Positions 1-9,738 of a stretch of DNA of 64,000 nt are shown here, one piece after another (position 1 is the first letter of the stretch; each line of letters opens with the position of its first letter). This DNA is from Acidobacteriota bacterium. Its GTDB lineage: Bacteria > Acidobacteriota > Terriglobia > Terriglobales > Acidobacteriaceae. The stretch is from positions 22,369 to 86,368 of the forward strand of contig JAEYQK010000017.1 in the NCBI GenBank assembly GCA_023410055.1. The letters run 5' to 3'. A program made the translations under genes and the position numbers. Below the pieces are notes generated by a model. The model searched no databases. It saw only the letters and a list, made by a program, of their open reading frames with translations, and was not told the origin of the DNA.

Positions 1-1494
1 GAAATGGCGCTTCGTACTGCAATCGGAGCCAGTCGCTGGAGGCTCATCCGACAGTCACTGATGGAAAGCCTGATCTTGTCAATCGCGGGAGCTTGTATCG
101 GTTTAGTCGTGGCTGCCGGGATCAAACAGGCATTGCTCGACTTCTTCAGTTTCCTTCCTGACGGATTCAGTTTCGATCTGCGCATGGATCCGAAGGTCCT
201 TGTGTTTACGCTGTGCGTTGCGGTTATTACCGCGTTGTTCTTTGGATTGTTGCCTGGGTTGCGAGCATCACGAGTCGATCCGTTGGCGGGAATCAATGGG
301 CAATCGACCGCAGGTACGCCTCGGTTGCGAATGGGCAAAGCACTTGTCGCCCTCCAGGTCGGGGTTTCCGTTCTACTCGTATTTGCAACAGGCCTAACTG
401 TACGCACATTCATCAATGTTCAACGCCATAACCCCGGTTTCAACCCAGAAAATGTGCTGATCTTCCGAATTGATCCGGGGCAGGCAGGTTACAGCGGGCA
501 AAAGCTGACAAGTTTCTATGATCAAACTCGCTCCGCAATTGCAGCAATTCCGGGGGTGCGGTCCGTAGCCTTCTCCAGCTTTGCGCTTGCCAGCGAATCG
601 TTCTCGTCGGAAGGCATCGAGTTTCCTGGTCGAGTGAAAAAGTCAGGTGAAGAATCGAACACGGCTGTGCTGACCGTCAGTGATGATTTCTTTCGCACCA
701 TGTCTATCCCTCTTTTGATTGGCCGAGAGTTTACCGCTGCCGACACCGAGACTGCCCAGCCTGTTGCAGTAGTGAACGAGGCTTTTGTGCGCAAGTTTCT
801 CCCCGGTGAACATCCCATCGGACGCGAGGTCCTCTTGCAGGACGGAACCGGACGCGGGTTGCAGATCGTTGGCGTGAGCCGAGATGCGGCTTACAGCGAC
901 GCGTACACTGAAGTTCCCCCCATTCTTTACTCGTCGCAACGGCAACGCGCCGACGGGCGAGTATCTTTCGAAGTGCGCTCAGTGCTGCCACCAATCTCTT
1001 TGGTCCCAGCCGTGCGGAAGACATTGGCGACCATCGATCCTAACCTTCCGCTGTCCGGGATCAAAACGCAGGAGCAACAGCTCGACCAGTCAATGGCCCC
1101 GCATCGCTTGTTCGCGTCCCTGGGCGGAGCGGTTGCAGGGTTGGCATTGCTGCTATCGTGCATCGGTCTCAACGGCCTGATGGCTTACCATGTCGCGCGC
1201 CGAACCCGAGAAATCGGAGTCCGCATTGCGTTGGGAGCGACTCCGCAAAGAGTAGGGCGTGCAGTCATCCGGGAAGCGCTACTGCTGGCATTGATAGGGC
1301 TTTCATTCGGACTGCCCGCTGCCCTCGCCCTCGCACACATAGCCAGGAGCCAACTGTTCGGCGTTACCGCTACCGACCCGATTACGCTCCTAGGCACTGG
1401 GATGTTGCTGATAGCAGTGACAGTTCTGGCTGGCTGGATTCCTGCCCGCCGCGCAGCCAGAGTCGATCCCATGGTGGCCCTGAGATACGAGTAA
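1..1494 (+). CDS. ADOP/MacB-type ABC permease, 5' end outside window
   Basis: C-terminal part (about 497 residues) of an inner-membrane FtsX/MacB-type permease. The reading frame is open to the left edge, so the methionine at 4 is internal and the start lies upstream. The visible part holds the end of a first FtsX domain (a motif of the form MALRTAIGASRWRLI at its head), a periplasmic MacB_PCD-like domain and a second FtsX domain with REIGVRIALGA before three hydrophobic segments. It ends with the family's 'ARVDPMVALRYE' tail. This double-FtsX layout is that of the acidobacterial duplicated orphan permeases. It lies 17 bp upstream of a paralogue, followed by an ATPase and a TolC protein, suggesting a MacAB-TolC-like exporter. 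The substrate is unknown. Confidence 0.9.
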   Translation, partial: EMALRTAIGASRWRLIRQSLMESLILSIAGACIGLVVAAGIKQALLDFFSFLPDGFSFDLRMDPKVLVFTLCVAVITALFFGLLPGLRASRVDPLAGINGQSTAGTPRLRMGKALVALQVGVSVLLVFATGLTVRTFINVQRHNPGFNPENVLIFRIDPGQAGYSGQKLTSFYDQTRSAIAAIPGVRSVAFSSFALASESFSSEGIEFPGRVKKSGEESNTAVLTVSDDFFRTMSIPLLIGREFTAADTETAQPVAVVNEAFVRKFLPGEHPIGREVLLQDGTGRGLQIVGVSRDAAYSDAYTEVPPILYSSQRQRADGRVSFEVRSVLPPISLVPAVRKTLATIDPNLPLSGIKTQEQQLDQSMAPHRLFASLGGAVAGLALLLSCIGLNGLMAYHVARRTREIGVRIALGATPQRVGRAVIREALLLALIGLSFGLPAALALAHIARSQLFGVTATDPITLLGTGMLLIAVTVLAGWIPARRAARVDPMVALRYE

Positions 1495-1511
1495 GAGGAG
1501 ACTGCAACAAA

Positions 1512-3902
1512 ATGACGGGAATACTCCAAGACCTTCGTTACGCACTGCGCCAATTACGCAAGAGTCCGGGATTTACCGCCGTGGCGGTCATTATTCTTGC
1601 TTTGGGCATCGGTGCGAACACGGCGATCTTCAGCGCGGTTTACGTCCTCCTGGTAAACCCGTTCAATTTCCCGGAAGCTAATCGCATCGTTCAGGTGCAC
1701 GCCGAACACATCAGCGGACGAAACAACAGCACCGGCTATCGCGACTTTCTGGACTGGCAGAACCAAAACCAAGTGTTCAGCGAAATGGCGATCACTCCGG
1801 TTCCCAACAGATACACTCTGACCGGCCAAGGCGAGCCGCAGACCGTTAGTGGCGGGCAAACGACTGCCAATCTCCTTCGAGTTCTGCGAGTGCAACCGGC
1901 ATTGGGGAGATTCTTCACTGCTGAAGAAGACGTCCCTGACGGGCCCAACGTGACCGTCCTGACCTATCCCGCGTGGCAGCGTTACTTCGGTGGAGACCGT
2001 AACATAATAGGGCGATCCATCACGCTCGACTCCCAACCATTCACAGTTGTTGGCGTGTTGCCCCGCGGCTTTGCGCTACCCGGCATCACGAACTGTGAGT
2101 TTTTCTCTCCCTTGCGGGAGGACCCCAAGAATGGCCGCGGCCAGCACCAATACGGTGTTGTCGCCCGGCTTAGGGATGGCGTAACCCTCGAGCAGGCGCA
2201 GGCCAACATGACGATTATCGCGCGCCGCCTCGAAGAACAGTATCCGGCAACAAACACTGGCTGGAGGGTTGCGGTCCGCCCTCTTCGAACCGTAACTGCG
2301 GAGGATACGCAGAATACTCTCGTCGTATTTACCTGCGCGGGAGGGCTTGTTCTGTTGCTCGCCTGTATCAACCTTGCCGGATTGTTGTTGGCACGCGCTT
2401 CAGCACGCGCGAGGGAAATATCAGTACGGCTCTCGCTTGGCGCGAGCCGGTTACGCATCGTTCGCCAGACCCTGACAGAGAGCATTCTCCTCGAGCTCAT
2501 GGGAGGACTTGCGGGGTTACTGCTTGCCTCATGGTTGATGTCTCTGATGCGTGCTCTGGCGCCAGCGCACCTCGCGCTGGAGACCACGCTTCATCTTGAT
2601 CCGGTTGCCCTCGGTTTTGCTTTTGTGATCTCAGTACTCGGGGGAATTGCTTTTGGACTTGCTCCGGCTTGGCACATCACTCGCACTGACCTGTACACAA
2701 CAACCAACGGAACGACTGCCTCTGTCGGACATTCGCACAAGCGCTTTCTATCAACTCTCGTTGTCGCGGAAGTAGCCCTATCATTCGTCGTGCTGGCGGG
2801 CGCCGGACTTCTCATCAGAAGTCTTGTTGGCATCCTGCGCCTAGACACCGGTGTGCGCGTGAATCATGTCGTCACATTCCGGCTTGATCTGCCCTATCAG
2901 AAGTACTCATCGCAACGCACAGCGCAGTTTTATCAGGAGCTGGTTTCGAGGCTGAAGAATGTGCCGGGCGTGAGTGCATCCGCCGCTGTCGGATCACTTC
3001 CGATGACTTCTCAATACTCAGGAGGTGCCTTTCAGATCGAAGGCAAGCCGAAACCTGGAGACTGGATGGACATGCACGCCCAGTACAATACGGCCACTCC
3101 CGGCTACTTCAACGTGATGCGCATTCCGTTGCTGCTTGGCCGTGACTTCTCTGGACAAGATACGACGGAAGCGATGCAGGTCGCGATCATCAACAGCACC
3201 TTGGCCCATCAGTTCTTTGCTGGTGAGAACCCCATCGGTCGAAGGCTCAAGGTCGGTGATCGCTGGCGAACCATCGTCGGAGTCGCAGAGGCGCACAAGC
3301 ATCAGAAGCCCACGAGAGATCCGGAAGCCATAATCTACTTTCCGCATGCACAGTCGCCAGCGCGTCAGATGAGCGTCGTTCTGCTTTCGGCTGGTAGTTC
3401 ATCCCAAATCTCTGCTGACATTCGCGGCGCTGTGAACTCGCTGGATAGCGAACTGCCCATACTCCGGCTTCGATCTATGCAGGAAGTAGTCAACGACTCC
3501 GTGTCGGAGCCCAGGCTGATTACCTCGTTCCTGGGCGCATTCGCGGCGTTGTCCCTCGTACTCGCTTCGGTCGGTATTTATGGGCTGCTGGCGTTCTGGG
3601 TCGTGCAGCGTCGGCAGGAGATGGGTGTCCGACTGGCACTTGGAGCGTCGCGGGGGACGGTATTGCGTTTGGTCTTGCGGCGCGGCGCTGCTCTGGGCCT
3701 CATCGGGGTGCTGTTTGGAATTCTCCCCGCCTTGTTCTTAGCTCGCTTCCTGAGCTCTATGCTGTACGGAATCAGCTGGCACGACACCGCAGTCTTTGTA
3801 ACCGTGCCCGCGGTGCTGTTCTTAACCGCCGTGGCAGCTGGATATTTTCCGGCCCGGCGTGCAACGAAGGTTGATCCCATGGAGGCCCTTCGTTGCGAGT
3901 AG
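1512..3902 (+). CDS. ADOP/MacB-type ABC permease
   Basis: Full-length duplicated permease of 796 residues, the usual ADOP length. It opens with a cytoplasmic helix (LQDLRYALRQLRKSPGF) and a first membrane segment near residues 21-45. A MacB_PCD-like periplasmic domain follows, then an FtsX domain, a second periplasmic domain and a second FtsX domain with the REIS/QEMGVRLALGAS motifs. The frame is open further upstream, but ATG 1512 is chosen because GAGGAG at 1495-1500 is a good ribosome site and the protein then starts with the family N-terminus. It pairs with the preceding permease, possibly as a heterodimer. A separate ATPase gene follows 24 bp downstream, which is notable because ADOP proteins were named orphan for usually lacking one. 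Confidence 0.93.
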   Translation: MTGILQDLRYALRQLRKSPGFTAVAVIILALGIGANTAIFSAVYVLLVNPFNFPEANRIVQVHAEHISGRNNSTGYRDFLDWQNQNQVFSEMAITPVPNRYTLTGQGEPQTVSGGQTTANLLRVLRVQPALGRFFTAEEDVPDGPNVTVLTYPAWQRYFGGDRNIIGRSITLDSQPFTVVGVLPRGFALPGITNCEFFSPLREDPKNGRGQHQYGVVARLRDGVTLEQAQANMTIIARRLEEQYPATNTGWRVAVRPLRTVTAEDTQNTLVVFTCAGGLVLLLACINLAGLLLARASARAREISVRLSLGASRLRIVRQTLTESILLELMGGLAGLLLASWLMSLMRALAPAHLALETTLHLDPVALGFAFVISVLGGIAFGLAPAWHITRTDLYTTTNGTTASVGHSHKRFLSTLVVAEVALSFVVLAGAGLLIRSLVGILRLDTGVRVNHVVTFRLDLPYQKYSSQRTAQFYQELVSRLKNVPGVSASAAVGSLPMTSQYSGGAFQIEGKPKPGDWMDMHAQYNTATPGYFNVMRIPLLLGRDFSGQDTTEAMQVAIINSTLAHQFFAGENPIGRRLKVGDRWRTIVGVAEAHKHQKPTRDPEAIIYFPHAQSPARQMSVVLLSAGSSSQISADIRGAVNSLDSELPILRLRSMQEVVNDSVSEPRLITSFLGAFAALSLVLASVGIYGLLAFWVVQRRQEMGVRLALGASRGTVLRLVLRRGAALGLIGVLFGILPALFLARFLSSMLYGISWHDTAVFVTVPAVLFLTAVAAGYFPARRATKVDPMEALRCE

Positions 3903-3926
3903 TACGAACTAATAAAAGGAAACGCA

Positions 3927-4637
3927 ATGATCAAACTCAATAACATCGAACGCAGTTATAAAACAGCCGCCGGACAGACTTGGGTCTTGCGCCGCATCAA
4001 TCTTGAAATTCGCGAAGGCGAATTCATCACCATCATGGGACCGTCCGGCGCCGGGAAGTCATCGCTGCTGAATGTCCTCGCGCTCCTCGATGATCAGTGG
4101 GAAGGCGAGTATTGGTTCCGCGATGAAGCCGTTCATAAGATGAAGCGCAAACAGCGCGCGGAAGTCGCCAAGCGGAACATCGGGATGGTGTTTCAAAGTT
4201 ATCACCTGCTCGATGAACTCACCGTACGCGAAAACATCGACCTGCCGTTGTCGTACAAGGACATCCCTACAAAACAACGGCAAACACTCGTCGCCGACGC
4301 TCTCGATCGTTTTCAAATGGTCGCAAAGAAAGACCTCTTCCCGAGCCAGCTTTCCGGCGGACAGCAACAGCTCGTCGGCGTTGCTCGTGCGGTGATTCAC
4401 CGTCCGGCGCTACTGCTGGCCGATGAGCCGACGGGAAATCTCCACTCATCGCAGGCACGGGAAATCATGGAGCTCTTCCGCGAACTGAACAAACAAGGAA
4501 CAACGATCGTGCAGGTGACTCACTCGGAGGCAAACGCCGCCTACGGAACCCGCACCATCCAGTTGCGTGATGGCTGGATGACCAGCGATACCGCCAATCC
4601 CGCAGTCGATCTATCTCGTGAGGCCGCAGCGCAATGA
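3927..4637 (+). CDS. ABC transporter ATP-binding protein (MacB/LolD type)
   Basis: Cytoplasmic ATPase of 236 residues that should energise the two upstream permeases. Visible motifs are Walker A GPSGAGKS (38-45), Q-loop Gln90, signature LSGGQ (142-146) and Walker B with ADE (residues 161-167). The closing H-loop is in VTHSE. An AAAAGGAAA ribosome site precedes ATG 3927. The stop overlaps the start of the TolC gene by 4 bp (ATGA), indicating translational coupling. Closest in family terms to LolD/MacB-N ATPases. The actual substrate of the system is not evident. Confidence 0.93.
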   Translation: MIKLNNIERSYKTAAGQTWVLRRINLEIREGEFITIMGPSGAGKSSLLNVLALLDDQWEGEYWFRDEAVHKMKRKQRAEVAKRNIGMVFQSYHLLDELTVRENIDLPLSYKDIPTKQRQTLVADALDRFQMVAKKDLFPSQLSGGQQQLVGVARAVIHRPALLLADEPTGNLHSSQAREIMELFRELNKQGTTIVQVTHSEANAAYGTRTIQLRDGWMTSDTANPAVDLSREAAAQ

Positions 4638-6559
4638 TCCCATTCTCAAGAACGCACCTGCTTCGCCTGTTTGCGGCATTCGCGCTGTTAACGTCGTCCC
4701 TTTGTGCCCAGACTCCAGCGGCGCCGTCCAATGGGATCGCCCCGAGTGAGCCGCAGCCGTTTCGTCTGCAACTGGAGCAATCGTACAGCCCGCTCGCTGC
4801 CTATTCGCCAAGCACGGTTCCAAAACCCAACCTGGACAACTCTCCGCGTCTGAATCGGCTTGTCGTCGACGGCAAGCTCCAGCTATCACTAAAGGACGCC
4901 ATCGAACTCGCGCTGGAGAACAACCTTGATCTCGCCATCGCGCGTTACAACTTGCCCATCGCCGATACCGACATACTTCGCACTCGCGGCGGCGGCTCGT
5001 TTCGCGGTGTGAACACCGGCGTCGTACAAGGCACTCCCGGCGGAGGAGTTGGCGGCTATGGGGCGGGCGCTCCTGGCGCAGGTGCCGGCGGCACCTCCGG
5101 TGGCGCAGGTGGAGCCGGCGCTGGCGCTTCCGGCTTGGTGCAGTCAACCCTGGGTGCCGGAACGGCTGTATCGTCCTACGATCCAAACATCAGCATTTCT
5201 TCTGGAATTGAAGACCAGTCTTCCGCGCTCTCGAATCGCCAGATCTACGGTGTCGACGCGCTACGGGCTCGCACCGGACAAGGAAGCATCAGCTATTCGC
5301 AGGCGTTCCCAACCGGCACCACCTTTTCTTTCAGCCTCGACAACAGCCGACAGACCACCAATAGTATTTACACCAGCCTCTCGCCCATGCTGGGATCGCA
5401 ATTCCGCGTGGGCTTTCGGCAACAGCTGCTCGCCGGTTTTGGAGTAGCCTCGAATCTACGATTCATTCGCATCGCCCAGAACAACAAGAAGATTTCCAAT
5501 ATTGCCTTCCGCGAACAGGTCGCTGCGACGGTCACGCAGATCGAAAACATCTACTGGAACCTGGTGAATGCGTATGAACAGGCGCGCGTCAGCGAGCAGT
5601 CGCTGGCCTTCGCTCAACAGAATCTGGAAAACGCGCGCAAGCAGTTGCAGTTACAGGCGGTCCCTGCCCTGGACGTATTGCGGGCCGAAGCCGAGGTGTC
5701 CAACCGCGATCAGGACCTGACCGTGGCACGCACCAATCTCGAACTGCAGCAATCGCTGATGAAGAATGCGCTCACGCGAAATCTGGACGATCCAGCACTG
5801 GAAGCCATGCCGGTTGTTCCGACCGACAGAACGATTCTGTCCGAGGTATTCGATGCGGCGCCGCTCTCTGAACTGCTGACCCAGGCGTTTCGCAATCGCC
5901 CCGAGCTCGCAGAATCGGAGATCGATTTGCAAAATCGCCAAATCAGCCGTCAAGCCGCTCGCAAAGCTCTCCTCCCGCAACTTTCACTGGTGGCCTCTTA
6001 CGGAGGAACTGGGCTTGGTGGCGAACTGAATCCTGTCTATAGCGGGAGCAACACCTCTGATGCGCCCACGACGATGGGTGGAGCGTTGGCCAACGCTTTC
6101 AACAATTCATATCCCGACTACTACGTCGGAATGAGCCTGCAAATTCCCTTGCGCAACCGCGTGGCAAAGGCCGATCAGTACCGCTCCGAACTCGAATACC
6201 GTCAAGCCGAATTGCGAAGCGAACAATTGAAAAAGCAGATTCGCATCGAGGTCCGCAACGCCCGTTACGCTCTGGAACAGTCCAGCGCCCGTATCGTGGC
6301 TGCTCGCAAAGCGCGCGACTTGGCAGCACGCACCTTTGAAATTACACAGAAGGAACTCGAGTTGGGCGCCGGTTCCAGTTTCCAGGTATTGACCGCGCAG
6401 CACAACCTCGCTCTTGCCGAATTGAGCCTTGTCGACGCCGTCAGCACCTGCGCGAAAGCCAGGGTCGAACTGACCCGCGTCACCGGCGCTACCCTGGAAC
6501 AAAATGGTATAAGCATCGACAATGCAATCAGCGGTACTATTGCTGAGAGCTCACGATAG
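4634..6559 (+). CDS. TolC-family outer-membrane efflux protein
   Basis: Outer-membrane channel component of 641 residues. It has a signal peptide (about residues 1-25, ending LCAQ) and two outer-membrane-efflux repeats rich in heptad coiled coil (about 85-390 and 410-625). A Gly/Ala-rich insertion at about 118-176 makes it longer than a typical 450-500-residue TolC. No membrane-fusion (MacA/HlyD) gene is in view. It may lie left of the window edge before the truncated permease. Start overlaps the ATPase stop by 4 bp. Confidence 0.9.
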   Translation: MIPFSRTHLLRLFAAFALLTSSLCAQTPAAPSNGIAPSEPQPFRLQLEQSYSPLAAYSPSTVPKPNLDNSPRLNRLVVDGKLQLSLKDAIELALENNLDLAIARYNLPIADTDILRTRGGGSFRGVNTGVVQGTPGGGVGGYGAGAPGAGAGGTSGGAGGAGAGASGLVQSTLGAGTAVSSYDPNISISSGIEDQSSALSNRQIYGVDALRARTGQGSISYSQAFPTGTTFSFSLDNSRQTTNSIYTSLSPMLGSQFRVGFRQQLLAGFGVASNLRFIRIAQNNKKISNIAFREQVAATVTQIENIYWNLVNAYEQARVSEQSLAFAQQNLENARKQLQLQAVPALDVLRAEAEVSNRDQDLTVARTNLELQQSLMKNALTRNLDDPALEAMPVVPTDRTILSEVFDAAPLSELLTQAFRNRPELAESEIDLQNRQISRQAARKALLPQLSLVASYGGTGLGGELNPVYSGSNTSDAPTTMGGALANAFNNSYPDYYVGMSLQIPLRNRVAKADQYRSELEYRQAELRSEQLKKQIRIEVRNARYALEQSSARIVAARKARDLAARTFEITQKELELGAGSSFQVLTAQHNLALAELSLVDAVSTCAKARVELTRVTGATLEQNGISIDNAISGTIAESSR

Positions 6560-6565
6560 CTGACC

Positions 6566-7975
6566 ATGACTATGGACGACAAATCGGCAGTCGCAACCGG
6601 CGCAGCTCGTATGCGCGAGCAAGAGACGCCCCCGCGCGTTCTCGCCGCCGACGACCAGCAGGACATTCTAGACGCTATTACGATGCTGCTTCGCCCTCGT
6701 AACTATCAAGTCGAGGGCGTTCGCTCTCCTGCCATGGTCCGCGACGCGCTCACTAGCGGCTCGTACGATGCTGTCCTGATGGACTTGAACTACACCCGCG
6801 ATACTACGTCGGGTCGCGAGGGACTGGACCTTCTTTCAGAGATTGTTGCGATCGATTCCACTCTTCCTGTCATCGTGATGACGGCATGGGGCAATGTTGA
6901 ACTCGCAGTCGAGGCTATGCGCCGCGGCGCTCGCGACTTCATTCAAAAGCCGTGGGAGAACGAACGCCTGTGGTCCATTTTGCGGACGCAAGTGGAACTG
7001 CGTCGCACTCTCCAGGAAGCGGCCCGTCTACGGGCAGAAAACCGCCTTCTGGCTGCTGAAGGCCGTCCCGAGTTCATAGCCACATCGCAGATCATGCAGC
7101 CGGTCTTGGACATCATCTCGCGCATTGGCCCCTCCGACGCCAACGTGCTGATTACTGGAGAACACGGCACTGGCAAAGAAGTCATCGCACAAACTCTGCA
7201 CTCGGTTTCGCCCCGTGCTACTCGCTCGCTGGTTGCCGTCAACACCGGCGCGATTCCGGAGGGAGTATTCGAAAGTGAACTCTTCGGTCACGTAAAGGGC
7301 GCTTTTACCGATGCACGCAACGACCGCATCGGGCGTTTTGAGTTGGCTCACCGCGGAACGCTGTTCCTGGACGAAATCGGCAACATCCCGTTTCGGCAGC
7401 AGGCCAAGCTGTTGCGCGCGCTGGAGTCTGGGGAAATTGAGCGAGTCGGTTCATCACAGACCAAGCAGGTTGATGTCCGCGTGATCTCGGCTACCAACGC
7501 TGATCTTCAGGCTGCCTGTGCGACCGGCCAATTTCGCGAGGACCTGCTTTTCCGTCTCAACACGGTCGAAATCCACCTGCCTGCCCTGCGCGAGCGCCGT
7601 GAGGACATCCCCGTTCTCGCCCAACATTTTCTGCAACGTTATGTAAGCCGTTACCGGCTCCAAGTGCGGTCCTTTGACTCGGCCGCTTTGCAGGCCATCA
7701 TGCAATACTCTTGGCCCGGCAATGTCCGCGAACTGGAACATGCTGTCGAGCGCGCGTCGTTAATGTGCCGCGGCGAAGAAATACAGCCCAGCGACTTGGG
7801 CTTGAATTCACAACGAGCGAACCAAAGCCTCGAAGACCTGAGCCTCGAAGCAGTGGAAGCCATGCTGATTCGCAAAGCATTGCAGCGTTTCGGCGGAAAC
7901 GTCAGTCAGGCCGCCGAAGCTCTAGGTCTGAGCCGCGGCGCTCTCTATCGCCGAATGGAGAAGCATGGGCTCTAG
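6566..7975 (+). CDS. Sigma-54-dependent response regulator, NtrC family
   Basis: Transcription activator of 469 residues. It has a receiver domain (about 24-140; acidic Asp29/Asp30, phospho-acceptor Asp73, Lys128) and an AAA+ domain with Walker A GEHGTGKE (198-205). The sigma-54 contact loop reads GAFTDA (245-250), a variant of the GAFTGA loop. Walker B is LFLDE (266-270). A Fis-type helix-turn-helix closes the protein (about 438-469). It follows the TolC stop by 6 bp and overlaps the kinase gene by 11 bp, so it is probably the cognate regulator of this efflux operon. ATG 6572 is an alternative start. No sigma-54 promoter is visible in the window for this operon. Confidence 0.92.
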   Translation: MTMDDKSAVATGAARMREQETPPRVLAADDQQDILDAITMLLRPRNYQVEGVRSPAMVRDALTSGSYDAVLMDLNYTRDTTSGREGLDLLSEIVAIDSTLPVIVMTAWGNVELAVEAMRRGARDFIQKPWENERLWSILRTQVELRRTLQEAARLRAENRLLAAEGRPEFIATSQIMQPVLDIISRIGPSDANVLITGEHGTGKEVIAQTLHSVSPRATRSLVAVNTGAIPEGVFESELFGHVKGAFTDARNDRIGRFELAHRGTLFLDEIGNIPFRQQAKLLRALESGEIERVGSSQTKQVDVRVISATNADLQAACATGQFREDLLFRLNTVEIHLPALRERREDIPVLAQHFLQRYVSRYRLQVRSFDSAALQAIMQYSWPGNVRELEHAVERASLMCRGEEIQPSDLGLNSQRANQSLEDLSLEAVEAMLIRKALQRFGGNVSQAAEALGLSRGALYRRMEKHGL

Positions 7976-9428
7976 CGAGCAAATTGGGGTGACGCATCCG
8001 CCTTCCGGTTTGGAAGATGGCCACGACTCCCAGGAGGCTGGTAGAGGCCTGCAGTCCAGCAGCATCTTTCGAAAACTAAAATCTTTCGAAGCGCGTGTCT
8101 GGCTCTTTGCTCTGCTACTAGCGCTACCCGGAATGGTGATCAGCGCCATTTTCCTGTGGTTCAGGCCGTGGGCACTGCCCTTTCGCTTTGGCCTGATCGC
8201 TGCCGAACTTCTGCTGTGGTGGCGCATAGCTCTCGCGCTGCTGCGATGCGTCACCCGCCCCTTGCAGATTCTCTCCAATATGGTTGCGGCGTTGCGTGTC
8301 GAGGACTACTCGTTTCGCGCTCGCCACCTGGAATCAGGCGACGCACTCGGTCAACTGCTGCTGGAACTCAACGCGCTTGCCGACGTACTGGCAGAACAGC
8401 GCATCAGCGCCATCGAAGCTACTGCGCTGCTTAAACGCGTCGTCGACGAAATTGATGTTCCACTATTCGCATTCGATCCGAAACACCTGCTCCGCCTTGT
8501 CAACCCGGCTGGCGAGCGCTTGCTGAAGCGGTCTTCTCCAGAACTATTGGGACGCTCCGCCGCCGAGCTGAAAATACAGGATTGCCTGTCGGCCAAAAGC
8601 GGAGCTCTGATTGCGCTTGGCGCTACCGGCCCGGACGAGCGCTGGCTCGTGCGCCGCAGCAGCATCCGACAAAAGGGCGTGGCTCATACCCTCGTCGTGC
8701 TTTCGGATGTAAGTCAGGCTCTACGCGAAGAAGAACGGCGCGCATGGCAGCGCCTGATCCGCGTACTCGGCCACGAACTCAACAATTCGTTGACACCGAT
8801 CAAATCGATTGCCGGAAGTCTGGGCGAACGTATTCGTTCAGCACCCCTCTCGCAAAATGAGCGTCAGGAGTTCGAGCATGGACTGGAGATCATCGAGGCT
8901 CGCGCCGCTTCGCTGAACCGTTTCCTGCAAGCTTATCGACAATTGGCCCAACTCCCGCCCCCCGCTTTGCGCCAGGCGGAACTCGGTCCAATCATCACGC
9001 GGGTTGCAGGGTTGGAAACCAGAGTCGCTGTGATGGTCCATCAAGGTCCGAAACTTACGCTTCGAATTGATCCCGATCAGGTTGAGCAGATGCTCATCAA
9101 CCTGGTTCGGAATGCGGCCGACGCCGCCCTGGAAGCAAACACCGCGAAAGGATCTTCATCGTCCGGCAACACGACTCCGCAGGTGTCTCTTGCCTGGTCT
9201 CTCGAAGACTCCAAAGCAGTAATTACGATCGATGACAATGGCCCGGGCTTGCTGAATCCAGGCAATGCTTTCGTACCGTTCTACACAACCAAGCCTCAAG
9301 GGACCGGAACCGGCCTGCTGCTGGCTCGCCAGATTATTGAAGCTCACGGCGGTTCGCTTACTCTGCGTGACCGTTCTGGTGAACGCGGTTGCCAGGCGAC
9401 CATAACGTTCGGAGCTAAAGCGTCATAG
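7965..9428 (+). CDS. NtrB/NtrY-like sensor histidine kinase
   Basis: Membrane sensor kinase of 487 residues. It has two close hydrophobic segments (about 46-66 and 72-94) with almost no periplasmic loop, a HAMP-like linker and a PAS-like region (about 155-250). A HisKA H-box follows with His270 in GHELNNSLTPIKS. The C-terminal HATPase domain shows N (LVRNAADAAL), G1 (DDNGPG) and G2 (GTGTGLLLA) boxes. The short periplasmic part suggests it senses a membrane or cytoplasmic cue. It overlaps the regulator gene and should phosphorylate it. It is the last gene of the operon. Confidence 0.92.
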   Translation: MGSSEQIGVTHPPSGLEDGHDSQEAGRGLQSSSIFRKLKSFEARVWLFALLLALPGMVISAIFLWFRPWALPFRFGLIAAELLLWWRIALALLRCVTRPLQILSNMVAALRVEDYSFRARHLESGDALGQLLLELNALADVLAEQRISAIEATALLKRVVDEIDVPLFAFDPKHLLRLVNPAGERLLKRSSPELLGRSAAELKIQDCLSAKSGALIALGATGPDERWLVRRSSIRQKGVAHTLVVLSDVSQALREEERRAWQRLIRVLGHELNNSLTPIKSIAGSLGERIRSAPLSQNERQEFEHGLEIIEARAASLNRFLQAYRQLAQLPPPALRQAELGPIITRVAGLETRVAVMVHQGPKLTLRIDPDQVEQMLINLVRNAADAALEANTAKGSSSSGNTTPQVSLAWSLEDSKAVITIDDNGPGLLNPGNAFVPFYTTKPQGTGTGLLLARQIIEAHGGSLTLRDRSGERGCQATITFGAKAS

Positions 9429-9454
9429 TATTGCTAGTGAAGTATTGCTAGTGA
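9427..9454 (+). repeat. Perfect 14-bp tandem duplication at kinase stop codon
   Basis: AGTATTGCTAGTGA occurs twice head to tail, beginning inside the TAG stop codon of the kinase gene. It looks like a simple slippage or duplication event. No function is apparent. Confidence 0.8.
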
Positions 9455-9738
9455 GCATGTAAGTCCTAACAGTACCCCGAAGTATGTGAGACTCTTCTCG
9501 ACCGTTGTCGCTCACCACCGCTCCGCTCGGATCAAGAACCCGCCCGTCATCGAAAACAAAAAAAGCGTGGCCTTCGTCCTACTCATACTGCTGGTGTCGA
9601 ATCTTCGATCGTTAGTTTTGTTGATGCTTGCAATCTAAAAGTTGAGCTCGACAATCAAGATACTAATGTATATAAAACGTACACGGTCTGAGTGATCCCG
9701 GCAATTCAAGCGAACGCAACAAAGGTGGAGGCCGCAAG
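9429..9738. other. Intergenic gap upstream of sulfate operon
   Basis: About 310 bp without a supportable gene. The last 120 bp before the yezD-like gene are AT-rich (for example TACTAATGTATATAAAACG near 9660-9680) and probably contain the promoter of the sulfate operon. No single -35/-10 pair with proper spacing stands out. No CysB-like palindrome or riboswitch was recognised. Confidence 0.5.

Noticed and set aside
1158..1511. 118-residue N-terminal extension of the second ADOP permease
   Set aside because: Lies in a shadow frame of the first permease. ATG 1512 has a good ribosome site and the family N-terminus.
5040..5170. Gly/Ala-rich stretch in TolC considered as a frameshift artefact
   Set aside because: The frame stays open and conserved TolC sequence continues normally on both sides, so it is an in-frame insertion.
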